Positions 16,097 to 23,674 are shown, counted from the stretch's first letter. The stretch is 64,000 nucleotides of DNA from DATJBF01 sp035515475 (GCA_035515475.1 DATJBF010000005.1:1-64000), one strand, 5' to 3'. The notes: generated from the sequence alone by a model not told the origin. Made by a program: numbers and translations.

Positions 16097-16140
16097 GATT
16101 TGCGCCCCGATTTGTCACGACAAAAGAAAGGATTGCCGCC

Positions 16141-17223
16141 ATGACGACACCTCATGTGAAGCTGTTTATCCCTGGGCCTGTGGAGGTTAGCGAGGATACG
16201 TTCCAGGCCATGAGTCAGCCAATGATCGGCCATCGCGGCTCGGGTTTCCAGGAGTTGTACGCCGCGATCCAGCCGAAACTGCAACAGATGCTCTACACCA
16301 AGAATCCCGTGTTCATCTCGACGTCGTCCGCGTGGGGCGTGATGGAGGCGGCCGTGCGCAATCTCGTCGCGAAAAAAGTCCTCAACTGTTGCTGTGGCGC
16401 GTTCTCCGACAAATGGTTCGACGTGAGCAAACGCTGCGGCAAGAACGCCGAAGCGCTCAAGGTCGAGTGGGGCCAGCCGATTCTGCCCGAGATGATCGAC
16501 GCGAAACTGAAGACCGGCCAGTTCGACGCCGTCACCCTCGTTCACAACGAGACTTCGACCGGTTTGATGAACCCCTTGGCCGAAATCGCAAAGGTGCTGC
16601 GCAATTATCCCGACGTGATGTTCATCGTCGACACGGTCAGCTCGATGACCGGCGTGAAGATCGAGACCGACGCACTGGGGATCGACGTGATCCTGGCCGG
16701 CACGCAAAAGGCGTGGGCACTGCCGCCGGGGACCGCCGTGTTCGCCGTGAGCGCGCGCGCGTTGAAGAAAGCGGAAACGATTCCAGGCCGCGGCTACTAC
16801 TTCGACTTCCTCGAGTTCAAGGCGAACCACGACAAGAACATGACGCCGTCCACGCCGAGCATTCCGCACATTTACGGTCTGAAGTTCAAGCTCGATCAGT
16901 TCGAGAAGGAAGGCTTGGAGAACCGGTACGCCCGCCACCTCAAGATGGCGCAGATGACGCGCGACTGGGCCAGGTCACGCGGGTTCGAACTGTTCCCGAA
17001 AGCGGGTTACGAATCGGTCACGCTCACCTGCGTCAAGAACAACAAGAACATCGACGTCGCCAAGCTGCAGAAGACGCTCAAGGACAAATACAAGGTCCTC
17101 ATCGACGGCGGTTACGGCCCGATCAAAGGCAAGAGCTTCCGCCTCGCCCACATGGGCGACGAAACACCGGAGACCGTGGCCAAACTTCATGCCATGTTGG
17201 ATGACGGCCTGAAATCGTTGTGA
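16141..17223 (+). CDS. Class V aminotransferase (alanine-glyoxylate / serine-pyruvate type)
   Basis: 360 residues. It starts KLFIPGPVEVSEDTFQAMSQ, then PMIGHRGSGFQELY, both diagnostic of the AGXT/SPT subgroup. The PLP-binding Lys is in GTQKAWALPPG (about residue 188) and the Asp that binds the pyridine nitrogen in MFIVDTVSSMTG. The pattern near residue 220-250 (GYYFDFLEFK) and a C-terminal GYGPIKGKSFRLAHMGD complete it. It transfers amino groups between alanine or serine and glyoxylate or pyruvate in photorespiration-like or serine-cycle metabolism; the exact pair is not predictable. An AAAGGAT ribosome-binding site lies about 8 bp before the ATG. Confidence 0.9.
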   Translation: MTTPHVKLFIPGPVEVSEDTFQAMSQPMIGHRGSGFQELYAAIQPKLQQMLYTKNPVFISTSSAWGVMEAAVRNLVAKKVLNCCCGAFSDKWFDVSKRCGKNAEALKVEWGQPILPEMIDAKLKTGQFDAVTLVHNETSTGLMNPLAEIAKVLRNYPDVMFIVDTVSSMTGVKIETDALGIDVILAGTQKAWALPPGTAVFAVSARALKKAETIPGRGYYFDFLEFKANHDKNMTPSTPSIPHIYGLKFKLDQFEKEGLENRYARHLKMAQMTRDWARSRGFELFPKAGYESVTLTCVKNNKNIDVAKLQKTLKDKYKVLIDGGYGPIKGKSFRLAHMGDETPETVAKLHAMLDDGLKSL

Positions 17224-17334
17224 ACGTTGCGAAAGACGCCGGGCTCGACGCCGTCGCGTGACCGATGCGTCGTCGTCGCTGCGCTTCGGTGAAGTGCCGT
17301 CGACCACCTCTCGTCCATAGCAACACCTGAGCAC

Positions 17335-17371
17335 TTGACAAGTCACAGGGCACACCACACACTTGTGTGGT
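17335..17371 (+). promoter_or_regulatory. Promoter with 18-bp dyad abutting the polymerase start codon
   Basis: TTGACA at 17335-17340 is a perfect -35 box. 17 bp downstream is a weak -10 (CACACT, 17358-17363). Overlapping this and ending one base before the ATG at 17372 is the dyad ACCACACACTTGTGTGGT (17354-17371): 8-bp perfect half sites around a 2-bp centre. The placement suits an operator that blocks RNA polymerase, such as a LexA-type site for a damage-inducible polymerase. No ribosome-binding site fits between, so the mRNA may be leaderless or start very near the ATG. Confidence 0.5.
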
Positions 17372-18766
17372 ATGCAGTCGCGGCCTCAGCGGATCCTTCA
17401 TGTGGACGGCGATTCGTTCTTCGCTTCGTGCGAGATCGCGCTCGATCGATCGCTGGACAATCGGCCCGTGTTCGTGGGCGGCGGACGCCGCGGCGACGGC
17501 ATCGTCATCGCCGCCAACTACATCGCCAAACGCTACGGCATTATCACCGGCATGGCGTGTTTCGAGGCCAAACGCAAGTGTCCCGGGGGCGTGCTCGTGC
17601 GTCCGCACTACGACGAGTATCGGCGGTTGTCGGTCGAGATGTTCCGCCGCGTCCGCCACTACACGCCGCTGCTCGTGCCGACCTCGATCGACGAAGGGTT
17701 CATGGATTTTACCGATTCGCCCGCCGTGTTCCGTTGCCGCGACGCCGCCGAACTGGTCGCGCGGATAAAGCGGGAGATCGCTGGCGAGATCGGCCTGCCC
17801 GTGTCCATGGGACTCGGTTCCTCGCGTTGGCTGGCGAAACTGGCGACCGAACGTTGCAAGCCCGACGGTTTTCAGGAAGTGCCTGAAGACCGCGAACGCG
17901 AATTTTTGCGGGACGTTCCGGTCCAGAAGCTGGCGGGCATTGCCACGCGCCGGGCCCGGTCGTTGCGTGCATTGGGCGTGTGGACGTTTGGCGACGTGGC
18001 GCAATTGCCGCTGGGACTGCTGGAAAAACGCTACGGATTTTTCGGATTGGAGTTGTGGCTGCTGGCGACCGGCCAGTTCCGCGAGCGATTGTCTCTCGCC
18101 AACAAGCCGCGCACCTGCATCGGCAGCGCCACCACGCTGCCTTACGACGAACCCGACTACGCGGCGGCACTGCTGTTCCTGCTCGACCAGACCGAGCGCG
18201 TGGTGACGACGTTTTTCCGCGAGAACCTCAAGGCCCGCGAGATGGGCATGTACGTCCGGTTCAAGGACATGAACGGGAACGGTGCCAGCCTGAAGTTCCC
18301 GGCGGCGGTGTTCGAGCCGCGCGTGATCGATCCGGAAGTGGCGCGGTTATTCTGGCAACTCGTCGCGCACGAGACGCAGCCGATTCGGCAGGTCTGCATC
18401 AATTTCTGGAACATGCAGCCGCTCGATCTGCAGCCGAAACTGTTCGGCGGCGACAATGAATTCCGGCGGCGCGAACTCCACCATGCGCTGGAGGAAATCG
18501 AGGCGCGTTACGGCAAGCGCAGCGTCAAAACCGGCACGCGCCTGTTGTTGGAAAAGGCGGCGGCGCACCTGGTCAGCCACAAGGCCAAATGTCCGTTCAT
18601 CCCGCAACGCGAGATGGAAATCAAACTGGACCGCATCCCGGAGCCGGTGCTCGACCTGGTCTACGAAGACGAAGCGAAACCGCTCGAAGAAACGCCGGTC
18701 GCCGGGCCGTTGGCGCTCCCGCGCACCTGGGGCCGGTCGACAAGCCGGCAGCAGAAGTTCGCGTGA
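17372..18766 (+). CDS. Y-family DNA polymerase (DinB/Pol IV-like)
   Basis: 464 residues from ATG 17372 (a TTG at 17363 is also in frame). The catalytic palm has both carboxylate motifs: HVDGDSFFASCE near the start and TSIDEGFMDF near residue 103. The helix-hairpin-helix part (LAGIATRRARSLRALGVWTF) and little finger domain follow, and about 90 extra residues at the C-terminus, with a charged tail. It copies damaged DNA with low fidelity; no ImuA or DnaE2 gene is nearby. A dyad sits directly upstream, suggesting repression in unstressed cells. It ends 38 bp before the end of the GxxExxY gene, which runs in the opposite direction. Confidence 0.9.
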   Translation: MQSRPQRILHVDGDSFFASCEIALDRSLDNRPVFVGGGRRGDGIVIAANYIAKRYGIITGMACFEAKRKCPGGVLVRPHYDEYRRLSVEMFRRVRHYTPLLVPTSIDEGFMDFTDSPAVFRCRDAAELVARIKREIAGEIGLPVSMGLGSSRWLAKLATERCKPDGFQEVPEDREREFLRDVPVQKLAGIATRRARSLRALGVWTFGDVAQLPLGLLEKRYGFFGLELWLLATGQFRERLSLANKPRTCIGSATTLPYDEPDYAAALLFLLDQTERVVTTFFRENLKAREMGMYVRFKDMNGNGASLKFPAAVFEPRVIDPEVARLFWQLVAHETQPIRQVCINFWNMQPLDLQPKLFGGDNEFRRRELHHALEEIEARYGKRSVKTGTRLLLEKAAAHLVSHKAKCPFIPQREMEIKLDRIPEPVLDLVYEDEAKPLEETPVAGPLALPRTWGRSTSRQQKFA

Positions 18767-18771
18767 CAGAG

Positions 18772-18803
18772 CTCACCACGAAGAGCACGAAGCACACGAA
18801 GGG
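18772..18803 (+). repeat. Left inverted repeat flanking the GxxExxY gene
   Basis: Reads CTCACCACGAAG, then AGCACGAAGCACACGAAGGG. It is the inverted counterpart of 19173-19206, with a third solo copy at 3875-3905. Period of about 9 bp with core ACGAAG. Confidence 0.75.
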
Positions 18804-18804
18804 A

Positions 18805-19218
18805 TTACAGGACGAAGCGCCGGATGCCGTCCTTCAGCAGCCTGACGTTGAAGTTGATCAATAAGCCCGTTGGCACCCGGGCCAGTTTCATGTACGTGAG
18901 CAGTTGCGCTTCGTGAATAGGAAGAAGCAGGTCGACACTCTTCAATTCCACGATCAGTCTGCCGTCTACGAGCACATCGATGCGATACCCACAGTCCAAG
19001 CGCACATCTTTATACTCAATCGGCAGCGGTGCCTGCAGTTGGAACGGTAGTTTGGCGCACGAAAGCTCGTGCGCCAAACACTGCTCGTACGCAGACTCCA
19101 ACAATCCAGGCCCGAGGCTGCGATGGACCTCCAAGGCGCATCCAATCACCCGGTTGGGCAGTTCATCGAATTCCTTCTTCGTGCTCTTCGTGTCCTTCGT
19201 GGTGAGAATTGTCGTCAC
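18805..19218 (-). CDS. GxxExxY family protein
   Basis: 137 residues from a GTG at 19218. The family signature is G-L-L-E-S-A-Y in LEVHRSLGPGLLESAYEQCL; further on CAKLPFQLQAP, DCGYRIDVLVDGRLIVELKS and HEAQLLTYMKLARVPTGLLI have the layout of a PD-(D/E)xK-like fold (Asp in YRIDVLV, Glu-x-Lys in IVELKS). The biochemical role of the family is unknown. Its N-terminal TTKDTKSTKK is encoded by the flanking repeat. The GTG overlaps the hisB stop (GTGA), so it is the last cistron of the his operon on this strand. Inverted repeats flank it on both sides, suggesting it moved here as a unit. Confidence 0.85.
   Translation of the reverse strand: MTTILTTKDTKSTKKEFDELPNRVIGCALEVHRSLGPGLLESAYEQCLAHELSCAKLPFQLQAPLPIEYKDVRLDCGYRIDVLVDGRLIVELKSVDLLLPIHEAQLLTYMKLARVPTGLLINFNVRLLKDGIRRFVL
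19173..19206 (-). repeat. Right inverted repeat, encoding the GxxExxY N-terminus
   Basis: On the minus strand this reads CTCACCACGAAG, GACACGAAGAGCACGAAG and AAGG, matching 18772-18803 in opposite orientation. It forms codons of TTKDTKSTKK at the start of the GxxExxY gene. Confidence 0.75.
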
Positions 19219-19832
19219 AGTTTCCCTTTCGTGCTCGGCACGCCCTTGACGCGCGGGTCGCGCTGGCAGGCGAGGTCGAGCGCCTTGGCCAGGGCTTTGA
19301 AGATCGCCTCCACGACGTGGTGCGGTTCGTCGCCGCGCAGGACGTCGACGTGCAGGTTGCACCGTGCTTCGTTGGCAAACCCCTGTAGAAACTCCTTCAC
19401 CAATCCCACGCGAAACGTATTGCCCCGGCCCAACTCGACGTTGGCCATCCGGCTCCACCCCTTGGCCTTGAAGACGAGGTACGGCCGGTTGCTGAAATCC
19501 AGCGACACGCGGGCTTGGGCGAGTGCTTCGTCCATCGGCACCAGCGCCCAGCCGTAACGGCGGATTCCTTTCTTGTCGCCCAGAGCCTTGAGCAACGCTT
19601 GTCCCAGCGCAATGCCCACATCTTCGACCGTGTGATGCGCATCGACATCGATGTCACCTTTCGCCTTGATGGTCAGATCGCAGAGCGAATGTTTCGTCAA
19701 CAGCGTCAGCATGTGATCGAAGAACGGGATACCCGTAACAACATTGGCTTTCCCGGTGCCGTCAATATTGAGGTCAGCGAAGATGTTTGTCTCGCTGGTC
19801 TTCCGCCTAAGCTTGACTCTTCTCTCTTTCAC
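19215..19832 (-). CDS. hisB: Imidazoleglycerol-phosphate dehydratase
   Basis: 205 residues from GTG 19832. The metal-binding motifs are complete: FFDHMLTLLTKHS, DIDVDAHHTVEDVGIALGQA and RGDEPHHVVEAIFKALAKAL. It dehydrates imidazoleglycerol phosphate to imidazoleacetol phosphate in histidine synthesis and is monofunctional (no phosphatase domain). A longer frame upstream reaches into the repeat within hisC and was rejected. The start is 22 bp past the hisC stop. The C-terminus ends PSTKGKL, where its TGA overlaps the next gene. Order hisD-hisC-hisB on one strand fits a histidine operon. Confidence 0.95.
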   Translation of the reverse strand: MKERRVKLRRKTSETNIFADLNIDGTGKANVVTGIPFFDHMLTLLTKHSLCDLTIKAKGDIDVDAHHTVEDVGIALGQALLKALGDKKGIRRYGWALVPMDEALAQARVSLDFSNRPYLVFKAKGWSRMANVELGRGNTFRVGLVKEFLQGFANEARCNLHVDVLRGDEPHHVVEAIFKALAKALDLACQRDPRVKGVPSTKGKL

Positions 19833-19854
19833 TTGAGCAGACTTTCTTTTTTTG

Positions 19855-19881
19855 TCACCCTGAGCTTGTCGAAGGGTCTCT
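19855..19881 (-). repeat. CCCTGAGCTTGTCGAAGGG-type repeat supplying the hisC stop
   Basis: TCACCCTGAGCTTGTCGAAG, then GGTCTC, on the plus strand. On the minus strand it encodes the last HisC residues (RDPSTSSG) and the TGA stop. The same repeat, in a variant, lies at 43166-43187; a related type is at 12184-12209. Confidence 0.7.
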
Positions 19882-20997
19882 CTTTGGCGGGAGATTTGCC
19901 GCCGAACGACGGGCGGCCTCTCCGGGTTTCGCATCGCTCAAAATGACACGTGTCTGATCCACAAGCTTCTCCATCTCCGCGTCGGTGCCGATGCTCACGC
20001 GGGCAAAATCGCGGATCCGGTCCGCGTCCCACCAGCGGACGAGAATATTTCGCTTCCGCAATGCCGCGAACCACTGCTTGGCCGTGGTGGGCGCCGGTGG
20101 ACGCGCGAACACGAAATTCGTTTGCGAAGGATAGACGAAGGAACCGAGTTTGACCAGCGCCGCGGTGGTCCGTTCCCGCGTGGCGCAGATCTTCTTCACG
20201 TTCTGCTGGTAGTAATCCCAATCGTCGAGTGTCGCCTCGGCGCCGACCTGGCTCAGGCGGCTGACGTTGTAGCTGTCCTTCACTTTGCCCAGCGCGTCGA
20301 TCAGGTTGGGCGGGCCGGCGGCCCAACCCACTCGCATGCCCGCGAACGAAAACGATTTCGAAAAGGAGCGGGCGACGATGACGTTGTCGTACTCGCGGGC
20401 GAAATCGAGACAGTTATCAGACGCGAAATCCACGTACGCTTCGTCGATCACCACCACGCCGTCGGCTTCCTCGATGACGCGCTGCAATGCGACTTTCTGC
20501 AACCACACGCCGCTGGGCGCGTTGGGCTGCGTGATGAACACGAGTTTCACACCGGCGAGTTTCGCCAACAGGGGAGGATGCCCCTGGATCTGAAAATCTT
20601 CGTTGAGCGGCAACTCGACCGGCGCGGCGCCCTGAATGTTGGCGAGCGCGGGGTAGAGCGAGTAACTCGGCCAGAAATACGCCAGCTTCTCGCATTCGCC
20701 GCAGAACGCCCGGACACACAGGTTCAAGATGTCGTCGCAACCGTTGCCGACAATGATTTGGTCGGCTTCGAAGCCGTATTGCTTAGCCAGCTTCTGCCTC
20801 AGCGCGTTTGCCGCCGGGTCGGGATACAACCGCAGCGTGCCGTCAATCGCCGCTCGCAAAACCTCCAAAACCTTCGGCGACGGCGGGTACGGATTCTCGT
20901 TGGTGTTGAGCTTGATGAGGTCCCCGGTGGCCGATCGAGGTTGCTCGCCGGGAACGTAGCCCGCCATGCGCTGGATGTTGCGACGGATGTAATTCAT
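19855..20997 (-). CDS. hisC: Histidinol-phosphate aminotransferase
   Basis: 380 residues from ATG 20997. Class I/II aminotransferase fold with LNTNENPYPPSPKVLEVL at the start, IIVGNGCDDILNLCVRAF, the Asp-x-Ala-Tyr of VVIDEAYVDF and the PLP Lys in ARSFSKSFSFAGMRVGWA. It converts imidazoleacetol phosphate to histidinol phosphate. The family-like part ends near VILSDAK; the remaining ~25 residues (PGEAARRSAANLPPKRD and on) are atypical and partly repeat-encoded, so the natural stop has been replaced. This may not affect catalysis. A 97-bp repeat-bearing gap separates it from hisD. Confidence 0.93.
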   Translation of the reverse strand: MNYIRRNIQRMAGYVPGEQPRSATGDLIKLNTNENPYPPSPKVLEVLRAAIDGTLRLYPDPAANALRQKLAKQYGFEADQIIVGNGCDDILNLCVRAFCGECEKLAYFWPSYSLYPALANIQGAAPVELPLNEDFQIQGHPPLLAKLAGVKLVFITQPNAPSGVWLQKVALQRVIEEADGVVVIDEAYVDFASDNCLDFAREYDNVIVARSFSKSFSFAGMRVGWAAGPPNLIDALGKVKDSYNVSRLSQVGAEATLDDWDYYQQNVKKICATRERTTAALVKLGSFVYPSQTNFVFARPPAPTTAKQWFAALRKRNILVRWWDADRIRDFARVSIGTDAEMEKLVDQTRVILSDAKPGEAARRSAANLPPKRDPSTSSG

Positions 20998-21006
20998 GGA
21001 CAACAC

Positions 21007-21090
21007 GCCCTCACCTTAATCCTCTCCCCGGTGGAGAGGAGACCGGAAGCACTCCCTCTCCCTCTTGGGGAGAGTGTCAGGGTGAGGGGC
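21007..21090. repeat. Palindromic repeat between hisD and hisC
   Basis: Outer arms CCCTCACC and GGTGAGGG enclose CTCTCCCCGGTGGAGAG and CCCTCTTGGGGAGAG. This is a widely dispersed type of intergenic repeat in GC-rich bacteria. It could form a strong hairpin in the his mRNA between two cistrons. Confidence 0.7.
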
Positions 21091-21094
21091 GCAG

Positions 21095-22441
21095 TCACTT
21101 GAACCTCACTCGCGCCGACCTCACGTGCGCATCGAGACCCTCGGCCTCGCCGAGCGCTTCCAATGCCGGCAACGATTTCTTCAGGGCCGCGCGCGACAGT
21201 TCGATCACGCTGGTGCGGCGTTGGAATTGGTCGACCGTGAGCCCGGCGAACCACGCCCCGGCACCTCCGGTCGGTAATGCATGGCTCGGCCCGGCCAGAT
21301 AATCACCCACCACCGTCGGCGTCCACGGACCGAGGAAGACCGCCCCGGGCGTCGTGAGTTGGCGGAGCACCCGGGCATTGTTCCGGGTCATCAATTCGCA
21401 GTGTTCGGGCGCGAATTGGTTGGTGATGCGGATCGCTTGCGGCAAATCTTTCGCCAGCACGAGCACACCGTTGTTTTCCAGCGCGCGACGGACGAGATCC
21501 GCCCGCGGCAACGCCGCGGTTTGCGAACGAATTTCTCCGGGCATTTGGGCGAACACACGTTCGGATGTGGTGACCAACCACACCCGTTCGTAACCGCTGC
21601 CGTGTTCGGCCTGCGCAAGCATGTCGGCCGCGACATACCGCGGCTCGGCGCGATCGTCCGCCAGCACGAGCAACTCACTCGGTCCGGACAACATGTCGAT
21701 GCCGACGACTCCAAACAGCAGGCGTTTCGCCGCAGTGACGTAGGCGTTGCCGGGTCCGAAAATCTTCACGACGCGACGAATGGTGGGCGTGCCCACCGCC
21801 ATCGCGGCGATGGCCTGTGCTCCGCCGACCTGATAGATCTCCGTTGCCCCGGCCACTTTCGCCGCGTACAGCAGCGCCGGGTTGATGAAGCCTGAGTTCG
21901 GGAGGGTGAGCCTCCCGGCGAACCGTCTTCCCGCGGGCTCAGCAGGAGCTTCGCCCTCCAAATTTCGGCCGGGTGGGGTACATACGACAATCTCCGGGCA
22001 GCCGGCGACCTTGGCCAGCGTCGTGGTCATCAACACGGTGGAAACGAGCGGCGCCGTGCCGCCGGGGATGTAGATGCCGACGCGCTGGAGCGGATCGAAT
22101 TTCTCGCCGACTATCCCGGCCTGCGCGTTGCGCATCCGCCAATTCTTGCGTACCGAGCGTTTGGCGAACGCGGTGATGTTCTTGTGCGCCGCGGCAATGG
22201 CTCGCTGCAACTCCGGGTCCACTTTCGGAGTCGGCCCGGTGACGCGCAATTGTTCCGCCGTGAGCATGACTTGGTCGAAGCGCTGGGTCAGTTCGACCAG
22301 TGCCGCGTCGCCGCGTGCGCGAACGTCGACGATGACAGCGCGCACGGCTTCCTCGATCTTCGGATCGAGGAGGCTGGATGCCGCACAAGCGTTCGCGATC
22401 GCTTCGGCAAAGTCTGTCTGGTCGTAACGGAGCAATTTCAT
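21095..22441 (-). CDS. hisD: Histidinol dehydrogenase with inserted palindromic element
   Basis: 448 residues, some 15-20 above the usual. Family motifs present include KNWRMRNAQAGIVGEKFDPL, GIYIPGGTAPLVSTVLMTT, VGGAQAIAAMAVGTPTI, FGPGNAYVTAAKRLLFG and the zinc/catalytic region AQAEHGSGYERVWLVT. It oxidises histidinol to histidine in two NAD steps. The extra residues sit after VVCTPPGR, where NLEGEAPAEPAGRRFAGRLT and LPNSGF replace a turn before INPALLYAAKVAGA. They are encoded by the element at 21901-21959. The position is a loop in relatives, so activity is likely retained. First gene of hisD-hisC-hisB. Confidence 0.93.
   Translation of the reverse strand: MKLLRYDQTDFAEAIANACAASSLLDPKIEEAVRAVIVDVRARGDAALVELTQRFDQVMLTAEQLRVTGPTPKVDPELQRAIAAAHKNITAFAKRSVRKNWRMRNAQAGIVGEKFDPLQRVGIYIPGGTAPLVSTVLMTTTLAKVAGCPEIVVCTPPGRNLEGEAPAEPAGRRFAGRLTLPNSGFINPALLYAAKVAGATEIYQVGGAQAIAAMAVGTPTIRRVVKIFGPGNAYVTAAKRLLFGVVGIDMLSGPSELLVLADDRAEPRYVAADMLAQAEHGSGYERVWLVTTSERVFAQMPGEIRSQTAALPRADLVRRALENNGVLVLAKDLPQAIRITNQFAPEHCELMTRNNARVLRQLTTPGAVFLGPWTPTVVGDYLAGPSHALPTGGAGAWFAGLTVDQFQRRTSVIELSRAALKKSLPALEALGEAEGLDAHVRSARVRFK
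21901..21959. repeat. Palindromic element inserted in frame in hisD
   Basis: 59 bp with arms GGAGGGTGA (21901-21909) and TCGCCCTCC (21951-21959; one mismatched pair), and inner text CTCCCGGCGAACCG and GGGCTCAGCAGGAG closely matching the sucD copy at 12368-12419. Plus-strand orientation is the same, but hisD is on the minus strand, so the protein reading is the reverse complement. Confidence 0.85.
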
Positions 22442-22457
22442 GGCGTAATGTCGCGGT

Positions 22458-22485
22458 ATCTTATAGCAGCGTCGGATAAATGCAA
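22458..22485 (-). promoter_or_regulatory. Putative promoter of hisD
   Basis: On the minus strand TTGCAT (22485-22480, 4/6) is followed after 16 bp by TAAGAT (22463-22458, 4/6), with an alternative TATAAG overlapping. The predicted start lies only about 10 nt before the ATG at 22441, and no Shine-Dalgarno is seen, so the leader would be very short. Confidence 0.35.
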
Positions 22486-22637
22486 CGCGTTACGCCGCAG
22501 CGTCCAGCGCGTCCGCCAGGACGGTGGGTGCTTGGAGTCAATTAGGTTGACCGACCGACCCCCCCTCGGATATTTTCCTATGGAAGCCACAGGCGAGGGC
22601 AGAGACGTCCGGTGAGGTGGGGTTTGCGTCCTGACCA

Positions 22638-22678
22638 CCTGAGGCTGCGGGCGCAAGGCCAACCAACTGGGCCTCAGG
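22638..22678 (+). promoter_or_regulatory. Stem-loop in the 5' leader of the PEP-CTERM gene
   Basis: Perfect 8-bp inverted repeat CCTGAGGC (22638-22645) and GCCTCAGG (22671-22678) with a 25-nt loop, ending a few bases before the AAGGAG ribosome-binding site at 22686. It could influence access of ribosomes. I could not match it to a known riboswitch. The rest of 22442-22637 shows no gene. Confidence 0.4.
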
Positions 22679-22698
22679 GAAATGAAAGGAGAAGCGGA

Positions 22699-23430
22699 AT
22701 GAGATTCGGCTTCCCTCGTGCATTACGCCTGGCGGCAACCTTCGCTACGGCTTTCGTCTTCCTTGTTGGGGTTGAGGCGCGCGCCCAGGTCATTTACGAC
22801 AACGATTTCGAGAGCATCGCCGGTCCCGCATGGTCGGTCACCAACCGGAGTGTGACCCCCGTGGGTGGGAGAACCTTCCTGGGCGATTTCGGGAATCAGA
22901 CGGTCACCTTGACGCTGTCCAGTTTGCCATCTCACAGCGAACTCATTCTGTCGTTCGACCTGTTCATCATTCGGACGTGGGACGGCAACAACACCATCGC
23001 CGGCCCGGACATCTGGGATCTCAGCGTCGAGGGCGGCTCCACTTTGTTGCACACCACGTTTCAGAATCCACACAATCTGTGGGCCTCGAGTGGACAAGGT
23101 TACCCCGGCACATATCCCGGCGACTTGTATCCGTCGGGAACCGGTGCGGCCGAGACTAATACCCTCGGTTACGTCGACCAAGGGCCGTTGCATCTTGGCA
23201 ATATGGACATGGTCTACAAGTTGACCTTCACGATTCCGCACAGCGGGAGTTCGATCGCGCTGGATTTCTCAGCCAGCGGTTTGGAGGGCGTTGATAACGA
23301 GAGTTGGGGTCTGGATAATCTCGTCGTCGCGGTGCCCGAACCCAGCAGTTTCGCTCTGTGCGTTGTGGGCGCCGCAGCGTTGACCGGCGGTGTGCTCCGC
23401 CGGAAATCGACGCGCTCCGTGCGGTCGTAA
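22699..23430 (+). CDS. PEP-CTERM sorting-domain protein
   Basis: 243 residues from ATG 22699, preceded by AAGGAG at 22686-22691. A signal peptide (LAATFATAFVFLVGVEARA) is followed by a predicted beta-sandwich of about 180 residues, rich in Gly/Ser/Thr (VTLTLSSLPSHSELILSFDL). The C-terminus is a classic PEP-CTERM signal: VPEPSS, hydrophobic helix FALCVVGAAALTGGVL, then RRK. The exosortase/archaeosortase system cleaves such proteins and anchors or releases them at the cell surface, often with exopolysaccharide. The binding role is unknown. It stands alone between the his operon and an accessory locus. Confidence 0.85.
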   Translation: MRFGFPRALRLAATFATAFVFLVGVEARAQVIYDNDFESIAGPAWSVTNRSVTPVGGRTFLGDFGNQTVTLTLSSLPSHSELILSFDLFIIRTWDGNNTIAGPDIWDLSVEGGSTLLHTTFQNPHNLWASSGQGYPGTYPGDLYPSGTGAAETNTLGYVDQGPLHLGNMDMVYKLTFTIPHSGSSIALDFSASGLEGVDNESWGLDNLVVAVPEPSSFALCVVGAAALTGGVLRRKSTRSVRS

Positions 23431-23604
23431 GCAACGTGCGCATCGGGCGCGACCGGGTCGCGAGCCCCGCCGCGTGCCCATGTCGAGGAGCCCCATGTGG
23501 ACGTGGCCACGTGGCTGGAGCCGCCGTGAAGTCGCGTTCAGCGCCCCACGCAGTTTCAGCGGCAACGTCCCCTCACGGGACGAGCGTCGCCGAACCGTGC
23601 CGGT

Positions 23605-23674
23605 GGTAGGGACGGACCGCCGGGCCGTCCGAACTCGTGCAAGGGCGCGGCGCGCCCGGCGGTCGCGCCCTACC
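23605..23674. repeat. GTAGGG...CCCTACC inverted-repeat element
   Basis: Arms GGTAGGGACGGACCGCCGGG (from 23605) and, reversed, GGTAGGGCGCGACCGCCGGG (ending 23674) face each other across a short centre. The right half recurs at 2364-2393 and in pieces at 3985-4035; the ends match 10506-10621. It fills much of the 347-bp gap 23431-23777, where I see no gene. Confidence 0.7.

Noticed and set aside
22573..22680. A c-di-GMP riboswitch-like GGACGCAAACC on the minus strand
   Set aside because: Only the short core matches, it would be on the wrong strand for the PEP-CTERM gene, and the partner helices are missing.
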